Positions 45,312 to 54,548 of a stretch of DNA of 54,548 nt are shown piece after piece. The DNA is from Circinella minor. Lineage: Eukaryota; Mucoromycota; Mucoromycetes; Mucorales; Lichtheimiaceae. The stretch's first letter is position 1, and each line of letters starts with the position of its first letter. The notes below the pieces were generated by a model. That model searched no databases. It saw only the letters and a program-made list of their open reading frames with translations, and was not told the DNA's origin. The stretch covers positions 2,767 to 57,314 of the forward strand of contig JAEPRB010000244.1 in the NCBI GenBank assembly GCA_016758965.1. The letters are read 5' to 3'. The translations under genes were made by a program, and so were the position numbers.

Positions 45312-45497
45312 ATCATCTACCACCGCGCTCTGAATTGGTCTGTCACTTGGCAAATGGAAGAAAACATGGCCAGCTCTCATTTATGTGTACTTTGGAAAAT
45401 TCACGGTTTGAGTCATTTTAATGACGTTTTTGAAGATAAAAAACTAGATCCTGAAGACATGCCGTATATAACACGATCACCCAAATCTCTGGCATAA
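45312..45497 (+). pseudogene. coding remnant of unknown family
   Basis: A 61-codon stretch open to a TAA, reading YHRALNWSVTWQMEEN, CVLWKIHGLSHFNDVFEDKK and DPEDMPYITRSPKSLA. Amino-acid composition is unlike the A/T-driven frames around it, so it looks like the 3' end of a real gene or transposon protein. There is no start and no upstream exon that I can support. It lies in the 1-kb segment present only in unit B. Confidence 0.35.
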
Positions 45498-47009
45498 ACA
45501 TCTAGTGTGTTCTTCTTCTCTTTTTTAAATCTAATCTCTTTTCTTTCCCCCACCCCCTTTTTTTTACGCCCACGTCATACTTCGCCTTTGGAGTATCTTT
45601 TTCGCTCCACTAATTTAAATAGCTTTTTCTCCTATTAGGAGTTTTTTCAGTCGTCTCTTGTTACTTTTTTTTTTCTATTTATTTACAACCGTGAAATCAC
45701 AATCTACTGCAATGATGCTACCATATGCCCATAGTCGCTGATCGATCTAGTGTTCCATTTAACAAACAAGAAACTTTAATCTAGAAAACATTCTGACTTG
45801 ATTAATGCGTACGGTACATTGTTATTTTTACGTACGTATCATTATAGTTTATATAGGAGGGAGATATTTTATTTTAAGTATGAATTGGAATATACAAATA
45901 GTAAGTCGATCGAAAGTTTGCAAAAAAAAAAAAAAAAAAAAAAAACCATGTTTTTTACCTTTAAAGTCTTTTTCAAAAGTCACTGCATTTATTTTTGCTG
46001 TTGCCAATGATTTTGCTAAAAATTTTCTATAAATCGAGCTATTACTGCTAACGTGTAAGAAGTACTCATCCAATGATGTGTAATAAATAGAAAATAAATC
46101 CACTTTTGTTGCTACGTATAAATAATACCATCTTTATATATATACGTAGAAAAATTATACCTATTACTATTATTACTTAATACTTTATATGTCCGTATCC
46201 CTACAGTATATATATTTAAACTAAAAAATAAAAATAAAAGAATTATTATAGATCTGATTATTATATTAGATTGATAATAATAAGAATAATACGTAGTAAG
46301 AAAAAATAATTTTTTGTCGGTATCGAGATAACCCCTTATTTTTCTGTATGTAAGTGGAGGAATTCAAAAAAAAAAATTGTACATAAAATAGGAGAAATGA
46401 GTTACTTACATCCTATAAGAATATGAAAAAATGGGTCAGAAATTTTATTATGGGTGTACATTATTATGCATCCAGTCTCAGAGTAACAGAAAAAACAGAA
46501 AAAGAAAGTTATGTAATGCATATATGAATGCATTCTACGTAGGTATCTTCTCTCCTTATTTACATGAAGATCATTTTATCATGAAAAGCAAGAAATAATG
46601 TATAATCAAGATCTTAAAATTATAAGTATCCTTTTTTTTTCGGGTTTCTTTCTGAATTGTTTATTTGTGGTTATTATATTATAACTATATATATATATAT
46701 ATATATATTAGCAATAAATAATTCACATAAAAAAATTCACCCAGGGCGTAATAATATAAGGTAAGTATTAAAACAAAGTTATTTGTATTAGATATCATAA
46801 AATTAAAAGCAATTTTTGGCACTTGAGCAACAGGTAAAGCTTGCCATTATGTGTATGTGCGCTTGCACATATATATGGAATAATATTATCAACATACATC
46901 AATTAATCCATAATCTACCTTTATTATTATTAACTTTTATATGTATAGAGAAAGAGAGAGAAACACACACACACACACACACACACAAAGTTAAAAAATT
47001 TAAAACATT
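45498..47009. other. intergenic: upstream region of transporter B
   Basis: A pyrimidine-rich stretch (45510-45680), an A-run of about 24 bases (45921-45945), then sequence similar to unit A from about 46320. A (CA)n microsatellite lies at about 46963-46986, just before the start codon of copy B. No gene seen. Confidence 0.5.
46963..46987 (+). repeat. (CA)n microsatellite in presumed 5' UTR
   Basis: About twelve CA units directly upstream of the ATG at 47010, absent from the corresponding place in copy A. Confidence 0.85.
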
Positions 47010-49287
47010 ATGCCTCATTCACTAACAGCGTCAGACAAAGCAACAAAAGCTCATCGTCGAAATAAAAGTAATAGCATACAACACGCATCCATAGTGATAA
47101 ACCAAGAAGAAGATAAAAAATCTGACCGTTTTTCATTATCAAATGATAATAATAATGGGAATAATTTTGATGGCAAAGACTTACATTATAGTCGTTATTA
47201 CAAATGCTCAATCATTATAGTTTCCTTTTTAGCTACAGTGGCGAGTGGTGGCCTTGGTAATTCATGGTAATATAGAACAAAGAAGGGTATATATATTATA
47301 ATAAGAAAATAATAATTACAGACGATTTACATGAAGTTTAATTATTTAAAATTGTTAATTTTTAGGGGTAATGCTACTTATTTTTATTTAAATAACATAG
47401 TAGTTAATAAAATGCAAAAAATAAGTAGCGACAGGAATTATTAAATATGCTAAAACATATGTACTTTGTGTAGGTGTTTTTCAAGACTATTTTGATGAAA
47501 ATGTTTTTGGTGAAAAAGGAAGACAAATACCCAATGCTGGACTTCAGTTAAGTTTTGTTGGTACATTGTGTGTATGTCTTGAACATTCGATGGCTCCATT
47601 AAGTGAAATTATACGTTCTACGCGAGGAACAAAAACGGTAGTTTTTGCTGGTGGGCTATTAATTTTTAGTGGTCTGACAGCTGCTTCCTTTGCTAAAGAA
47701 GTTAGTTTTTTTTAATACCAGTAGTATATATAAACATATACGTATAAACTATTATATATCATGTTTCATTGATTCTAATGACATCATTGTTTTTATTTAT
47801 TTGTATAGATTTGGCATCTTTATTTATCCCACTCCATTCTATGTGGTACCGGGATGTCATTTTTATATTCTGTAAGAATTCAATTATTTGTTTGATCTTT
47901 TCACTATATCTCTTTATTAAAGAATGTTAATACTAATTCAAATATGTAATAAAAGACTATACAAACTGTAGTACCACATTACTTTCCTCGAAATCGAGGA
48001 CTCGTTCTAGGAGGTATTACCAGCGGCGCTTGTTTTGGAAGTTTGGTTATACCACTCGTTGTTACAATGCTTAATAATAGATTGGGAATTCAGTGGTAAT
48101 AATAATTATATTGACACATTTTTTTTTGTAGCACAATATTGTTATATAATTATATAAAATAACAATATTTACTTTTCCTTTTACCAATATATAGGAGCTA
48201 CCGCGCTTTGGGATGTGCTAATTTTATTATTGCTATTTTGGGTTGTATAATAATACAAGACCATCCCAACAATACGAATATTCGTCTTGACGAAAAATCA
48301 ACAAAAAGTACTATGATAAGATTCGATGTATTTAAAAACAAAAGTTATTGTTTATGGTGTTTATCTGCTTTCACTCAAATAGCTGCATTTTATGTACCAT
48401 TGTTCATTATTCCATGTAAATACGTACAAAAGATTATTACATAGAATAGTAATAGAGTCCACACCAATTTTTTATTATGTCGTTTAACATGTAACATGAA
48501 CAAACATTATTCTATTTTTAATAGCCTACGCCACATATACCGGACTCTCAGATTCAAAAGGTGCATCATTAGTATCAATAATTAGTGCAGCAGCTTTTGT
48601 TGGTCGTATCTCTGCAGGGTACGTCATTCACCCTGTTTAACTGTTTTTTTATATTACTACTATTGTCAATTTATATATGGGTATACGTAAAAGGTCGTTC
48701 TTGCTTTTTAATTATATATATATATATGCTTCATAATTGATATTGTATATAACACACATATTATCCCATGTAGTTTTATTGCTGATCGAATTGGACTTGT
48801 CAATATCAGTATTATTTTTACATTTATTGCCGGATTAAGTTGTTTAGTCATTTGGCCGTTTTCATTCACCTATTCAACATTGATTGGTTTTTCTATTGTG
48901 TTTGGTTTTACTTCTGGGACTTTTTATTCTTTAGGTAATATAAAAAATATTGTCATTTCTAAACAAGTAGATGAGGGGTGGCGGAGTCACCATTTATTGA
49001 CCACTTTTTTTTTCTTCTTCTTTTTGGATCACTAATTGATAGGTTCACCTATTGCTGCATCCATATTGAAAACAGAACAATTTTCATCTGGTGTGACAAT
49101 CACACTGTTAATAGTTGGTATATCTGTATTTGGACCAAGTCTTGCAAGTGCTATTGATACTGCAGGTGTTTCAGACGAGCCATACTTTACATTTAAAATG
49201 TTTACGGGAACAGTTACAATAATTTCCGCTGTTATCACGATCTGGCTTAAATTCTCTATGAAACATAGTATTTTGGCTAAGGTGTAA
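47010..49287 (+). CDS. MFS transporter, monocarboxylate-transporter-like (copy B)
   Basis: Nine exons with the same structure as copy A: 47010-47266, 47366-47367 (2 nt), 47474-47700, 47809-47871, 47956-48095, 48195-48415, 48525-48618, 48774-48934 and 49043-49287, giving 469 aa. The N-terminal tail differs most (MPHSLTASDKATKAHRRNK against MSHSLATKTDHITKSNNK). HASIVIN, NNFDGK and the membrane core are conserved. Exon 7 is almost identical and exon 9 identical to copy A, while exon 8 has several amino-acid changes (IAGL context, FSIVFGFTSGTFYSL against FAVVFGLTSGAYYSL). The frame is intact, so both copies are probably functional. Substrate unknown. Confidence 0.88.
47366..47367 (+). other. 2-nt microexon (GG), transporter copy B
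   Basis: TTTTTAG-GG-GTAATG, with the upstream sequence TAAAATTGTTAA conserved with copy A although the rest of the introns has diverged. It joins TCATG and GTGTTTTTCAA into S-W-G-V-F-Q. Introns of 99 and 106 bp flank it. Confidence 0.75.
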
Positions 49288-49599
49288 ATAATAGAATTGA
49301 TAGAAAACATTCTTGAATGTATGTTCTGTTTTTCTTTAAACTATTATCACGTACATGCTATAATTGTTTATAGGATTCCAAAAAAAAAAAAAAAAAAAAA
49401 CAATAGTTGCCATAAAAAACCTATTTTTCATCATATACGATAAAGGACATACAATACAAAAGTAAAAGACAAAGGAGTTTGTTAGTCTTTCATATTCACT
49501 TGTTGTTGAAATAAAAACTATCCTTAAAAAAAAGTTCACGGGGCATAAAAAAGAAGAGAATTTTTTTTTTTTTCGTGTCAAAAAAGAATTAGGTTGTGA

Positions 49600-50950
49600 C
49601 ATTCCATCGGCATGGCAATGACTCCTTAACAACAATTTTATATTACTATATTAACAAACACGGTTTTTTTTAGGTGGTTATAATAAAGTGACACTTGTCC
49701 AAATTTAGAACAGTTAAATCACATGATCCAATTTTACCAAGACAATGGGTTGAATTTCCGATCCACAAGATAAAAAAAGGGGAGGTTCCATGGTTTTTCT
49801 TTTCTCATTTCAATACTTTCCACGAACGAACGAAAAAAAAAAACATCAACATTGTGCTTTCTTGTTTTCTTCTTTCTTTTCGTGTAGAAATTTTGACCCT
49901 ACTTTTGATCTGTAAGCTTCTTTTTGGTAAAGAAAGGTATTATCATTGAGAGCATTGCAGCGGAATCTACACGTCTCGCATAGGAGTTATGTATTTTGCA
50001 TACCTTTATTTCCAATCTACCGTGTACTGATCATTCATTTGATCCTACCTTAACTCCATGTCGAATTGTTTTTTTTTTCAAATCGTTATCTAGCGCAACT
50101 CTGGTCTTTTGGTTGAGATTCACTCCTGATTGTGTTCAGAGCGACCGCGAGCTCATTGGCCACTTTAACCATGTCCTCAGCACGAATGGTTTTGGTACCT
50201 TTGACACGTCCTCCAACTTTTTTTTTTTATCCATTTTTTTTATTATTTTTATTATTCCTTACTTTGTTGAAGCAAGAGCACAAGGTGGCCACAGAGTCAT
50301 CATCAAGGCCCAAGCATACCCAAGGACAAGAACGATTACTTTGGTGTTCCCCTAAATTTCTCTTCTTGAGGAATGAGGGAAAAACAAGAAGGCGGATGAA
50401 ATGAACAGTAGTAGTGGTACAGTAGTTTAAAATAATGACATAAAACCATTGCTAATGTATGTGTGCATGATGACATAAAATGATCAAGTCTGATTAAACA
50501 ATATAAAAATTTACTCTTTTTTTAATAAAAACTACTTCATATATCTACGTACAATAAACTTTTTAATTGTTATTACGTATAAGAAAGAGATTTTTTCTAT
50601 TTGGTGTGTGAATAATAAATGTATATATAACATAAGCTTCATTTATTTATACTGGAGTCAAAAAGATTGTTGATCGACATGTGTGTGCGCAGAAAATTAA
50701 AGAGAACATCACTGTTAAGAAAATCAAAAAATATTAATATTTGAGAGAAAAATGTTGATCATTGATATCAGATAATATTATGAGTTAAAACCTTGATAGT
50801 TTCACACATTTAAACAAAAGGATTCGTGGTTTTAGAAAACCATGTCGTTTTTTTTCACATATAATTCGTGCTCTCTTCTTATATCGCTTTTATTTACGTA
50901 GACATACGCTTCCTTCATTCACATTAAGTGGTTAAAGTCAATTGTTTTAT
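49600..50950 (+). repeat. dispersed repeat family R, copy B
   Basis: Longest plus-strand copy. Compared with copy A it has a replacement near 49748-49790, where TTGAATTTCCGATCCACAAG matches the inverted copy C instead. It runs on past the end of copy A to the block near 50930 ending CATTAAGTGGTTAAAGTC. No intact gene; short frames shared between copies are broken by T-run length changes. Confidence 0.75.
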
Positions 50951-51388
50951 TATTTCTATACTACTCTCAAAGAACATCCACTTTAAGGTTGTAGAATATT
51001 TTCTGTTGCTGAAACTAAGATCATTTGATGAGAAAGATTTAATGAGAAGAAAAAAAAACGTCTCATTTGTGTGATAATAAGATGTAAAATATGAGTAATA
51101 TATATATGTATAAATTATAGATAGATTATATAGGGGGATTGGATATATTATATAGAACAATACAAGTTAATAAAAACACAGATAAAAAATAGAATAAGGA
51201 TAAAAAAAAAAGGGGGAGACGGGTTTGGGTTATAAAATATAATATAAAAGAATAAAGGGTTGATAAGTTGATAAAGGGGGGGGGAGTTTAAGAAGAAAAA
51301 TAAACGGGGTATTAATATATTATTAAAAGTTAACTATAGAAAAACAACAACAACAAAAAAAAAAAAAGTGGAGGGGTATTTTTTTTTT
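50951..51388. other. 3' flank of the RasGEF gene
   Basis: A/G-rich low-complexity sequence with a run of nine G (about 51278-51286). No gene seen. Confidence 0.5.
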
Positions 51389-52049
51389 TTAAGGTTCAAT
51401 TTCATGACTTAATTTTCTAACTTGATCTGCATTAGAAGAACGTAATTCAGCACATAAAAAGTAAACTTCATCATCACGTTCAAAAGAATACCGTTTTGCT
51501 AAATTTTGAAATGTTAATACTCTCTTAATCACGGTGGCTGTAATACGATGTTTTCTAAAATTGACTAAAGGTTGTTTTAAAAGAGGAGAAGTAAACATGG
51601 ATGTGGTACGATTATTGGCTTGATAAATACGATGATGATCATGCGTAGGATGAATATAAGGAGGTTGTTCTGAATTAAATACTAAATCAGATAAATAAAT
51701 GCCTAAAAATGGAATACAACCACCAAAAGGAATTTTAATTTTGGTTTTTGTAAATGCATGATGATTCGTGCCTGGCATTTCAATTTGTACTTCTACAGGA
51801 GACATGCCATATTCTTCTGCTACTTGAGTCATACTATCACGAATATGTTTCCAATTTTTCATAGGAGAAGTAAATTCAGAAAGTTGATCTAAAATACGCA
51901 TTTCATGTGCTCCTACACGACTCCAGGTTTTTTTTAATCGAGATACGGCAGGAGATTGTAAACCCAATAAAATTTGTACCAGTGTAGCAAAGTTACAATA
52001 AAGTTTACATTTCTATATAATTTTTATTATTTATTTTTGAGTATATAAA

Positions 52050-52081
<32 letters not shown>

Positions 52082-54548
52082 CACTTTTTTTTTTTTCATT
52101 ATTTCAAACCATTGAAAAAAAAAACATTCAGACACACACACACAAATTATATAGATAGATAGATTACCTGAGCCAATCGAATAAATTTTTCAACCACTTT
52201 AGCACGTTCTTCTAATGATCGAGTATGAACAATTTCACTTGCCACCCATTGACATACATCATTAAATCGTTTAATAACTTGTTCAATACCACCATGATTT
52301 TCTCCTCTTGCTAATCGTATTTGTCTTGTACGTCGTGTATAATTAACATCACGTTCAATCATATCATATTCATCTTCTTCTGTAAACTCGGACATATCAT
52401 CTAATGCATCTGTATTCGCCATCTTGGTCCAACGACAATGAACCATTTCTTCCCAATCAATATTTAATAGAACTTGAGCTTCCAATAAACAAAGTTGTCG
52501 TGCCATACGTTCTGAACGATAAGCTAAAATAAAAGATTTTTGTGGGTATAAAGAAGATGTTCGACGTGATCCTGATGGTGTAATGGAAGGTGGAATAGGA
52601 GTCGTGGATGGTTGAGGTTTAGGTAAATCTAATTCCGTCATATGTTGTTTTGGTGATTTAGGTGATTGAGGTATAGCGGTCCCATGAATTCCTAATTCAG
52701 ATGATGTAATAGACATACGTCCACGTTGAGTAGTATCTTCTTCTTCTTCAGTATGTGATGTGATGGTAGTTTCAGTATTGGCTTCTTGAATATGTAATAC
52801 TTGATCTTCATCTTCTTCACCATTGATTCCACCCGATGTAATCGATCGACGTGCAAGTTGACTAAGATAAACAGGTCCACCATGTCCTTTTTGTCTTGGA
52901 TGATGTTGTGATGATCGACGTAATGGTGATGAAGGTCGATTCTTATCAGATGATGATGTAGTAGTAGTATTATCATCAGGAAGACTCTCTCCCATTTGAC
53001 TTCCATCTTGACCACGTAATTGTTGAGCTATGTGACCCACCGTTGTTTGTTGACTCGATTTTATTTGTTCTGTTGGATGAATATGCGAAGGTGTCAAAAT
53101 ACGTCGTGTAGAACGCATAGCTTGATTTTGTTGTTGTTCAGGTTGTGGTTGATATTGAGAAGAGACTGAAATTTTCCATGATTCTTTTGTATTTTGTTGT
53201 ATAGATTGTTTTGTCAATCCATTTTCTTGATTTTTATTTTGAGTATTTTGTCTTGCTCGAGCAGTCACGGAAGCTGCTTCTTCCAAAGGTAATCTTTGTT
53301 GTTTTTCATTATAAGCAATCGATAAATCACGAGCAATCATATCTTCAGAAGAGGATCCCGATTTATGAATGAAATCAGAACCACTTTGAATAGAAGAAGA
53401 TGTAGGTACTTTGACCAAAGAAGAACTACCTATAGAATTAGGAGATGAAGGTGAGAAAAATGCAGCACGATTTTGTTCTTCTTCTTCTTCACGTTTTCGT
53501 CGTTCTCGTTCTAATCGCATCGTCAATTGTTCTTCTGTAGGTCGTTGTTTATTATCATGTGTTTCATCCTCTTCTGAATATGCATCATCATCGTCTTCAT
53601 CCTCCTCTTCTTCATCACTCATTTCAACATCAGTTGTGCCTGGTGATAAGGCACTTTCTAAAGAATCATCTGTCATAACACTGGATTGACAAGACATAGT
53701 ATCACCCGTAGGACCCATAGGAAGTGTCGCTGTATCATTTTGTTGCATTTCCATCGCTCTTTTTTGTTGTTCCATACGTCGCATATAAGATGCTTTGACT
53801 GCTTCAATATCATGTTGTTTATTATTTTTTCCAAATTTTGAAATAGAAGCTGTTGAAATATTACGTCTCACTGGCTGTTGTTGTTGTTGTTGTTGTTGTA
53901 ATTCTTGTTGATATTGATGAACACTACTTCCATCATGCATTGTATGAAGAGGAGTAGGTGTTCTTGAAATAATATCCATACTACTACTTGCATTGGGTGG
54001 AATTTTAGATGTATTACGTACACTACCAATGACAACCACAGGAGCCGATCCTGTATCTTGAACAGCTCTATTTCCATGATGACGATCACTAATATTGACA
54101 CTACTTACAATCGCTGTTTTACGTCGAATAGGCGATTGAGCTAATTTAGCACGGACCATTTCTTCGACTCTTTCTTGTTCTTCTGTAGGTGGTGGTGGAG
54201 CAATGACTTTGACACGATCTGATTCAGCTGAACGTAAATAATACACTTTTTTTAATCGTCGTACAACTCGTTTTAAACTTTTAACAATACGTTGATCTCG
54301 AGGAGAATGTTTTACACGTGGATGAAAAGGTAAAGCATTTAAAAATGAGGTTAAAGTGATACGTAATTCACGTGATGGAATAAAATCATGTACAAAATAA
54401 TTGAGTAACCAATGTCGCATGTGTTTCTGTCTCCCCACGTGATTTTTATTTTGGTTACAACCTTATTTTTTCTCTTCATAATTTTGTTACGACATTTACT
54501 TTTGTGGCACTTACACGTTTTTTCTACTACCAAGCAGTTTTTCGGTGC
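51389..54548 (-). CDS. Ras-family guanine nucleotide exchange factor (5' end outside window)
   Basis: Exons 54430-52168 and 52012-51389 are clear (stop at 51389); a 34-nt piece of a further exon may lie at 54515-54548. The left part (KHMRHWLLNYFVHDF to LKRVVRRLKKVYYL) is the end of a RasGEF N-terminal domain. Then come about 450 disordered residues rich in Ser, Gln and acidic runs. The catalytic RasGEF (Cdc25 homology) domain starts near FILAYRSERMARQLCLLEAQ and includes FNDVCQWVASEIVHTRSLEERAKVVEKFIRLA, ATLVQILLGLQSPAVSRLKKTW, and GGCIPFLGIYLSDLVF. These proteins load GTP on Ras/Rap-type GTPases. Domain order resembles Lte1/Cdc25-type fungal GEFs; which GTPase is served is unknown. The 155-bp intron carries a (CT)n run at 52053-52081. 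Confidence 0.9.
52053..52081 (+). repeat. (CT)n microsatellite in RasGEF intron
   Basis: About fourteen CT units followed by a T-run, all inside the intron 52013-52167. On the gene strand this is a GA-rich tract. Confidence 0.85.

Larger units (their letters stand above)
44895..50950 (+). repeat. segmental tandem duplication, unit B
   Basis: Second unit, carrying transporter copy B and the longer R-repeat copy B. It has about 1 kb extra (roughly 45290-46310) in the intergenic part compared with unit A, which includes a protein-coding remnant at 45312-45497. Confidence 0.8.

Noticed and set aside
53411..53689. Plus-strand frame inside the RasGEF gene
   Set aside because: Antisense shadow of the Ser/Glu-rich disordered region of the RasGEF protein.
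1..54548. CRISPR arrays, operons, ribosome binding sites, tRNA and rRNA genes
   Set aside because: The window is eukaryotic. I saw no regularly spaced repeats of CRISPR type, no rRNA sequence and no tRNA with a recognisable T-arm. A tRNA scan was not possible here, so a missed tRNA is not excluded.

Overview
The window is nuclear DNA from a fungus, most likely an early-diverging one of the Mucoromycota (Mucorales-like). It is very A+T-rich. Genes carry several short GT-AG introns (about 55-230 bp), codon use is A/T-ending, and coding regions hold poly-Asn/Ser/Gln tracts. The gene set fits: RNA-dependent RNA polymerase, Mps1-type kinase, exocyst Sec6, Mod5, and an acyl-CoA dehydrogenase fused to cytochrome b5. 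The species is inferred, not proven. Splice models were built by hand by matching reading phase, GT/AG borders and family motifs; all are predictions.

Layout. 1-4.9 kb: gene-poor, A/T tracts, decayed repeats. 4.99-5.43 kb: small DUF1772-type membrane protein (minus), lying between the arms of a diverged inverted repeat. 6.2-9.7 kb: decayed repeats in inverted orientation. 9.9-12.6 kb: cytochrome b5/acyl-CoA dehydrogenase (minus). 13.0-16.9 kb: RNA-silencing RdRP (minus). 17.7-20.6 kb: leucine-rich-repeat protein with a PP1-docking motif (minus), divergent from MOD5, a tRNA dimethylallyltransferase (20.9-23.2 kb, plus). 24.9-25.6 kb: small secreted protein (minus). 26.5-27.6 kb: a 1.15-kb DNA transposon with long terminal inverted repeats and an 8-bp target-site duplication. 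27.7-29.75 kb: hypothetical and broken genes. 30.8-31.4 kb: small membrane protein (plus). 31.9-33.8 kb: F-box/LRR protein (minus). 34.1-36.4 kb: SEC6 (minus), divergent from MPS1 (36.7-39.5 kb, plus). 39.8-50.9 kb: a tandem segmental duplication, each unit carrying an MFS transporter of the monocarboxylate-transporter type and a copy of a dispersed repeat. 51.4 kb to the right edge: a RasGEF protein (minus), 5' end outside the window.

The genes are ordinary independent eukaryotic genes; I see no operon or gene cluster acting in one pathway. The RdRP points to an active RNA-silencing pathway, which would be relevant to the repeats around it. The most unusual signal is extreme exon size: two of the gene models only make their family consensus if exons of 1, 2 and 4 nucleotides are spliced in, and the 2-nt exon is kept in both transporter duplicates.
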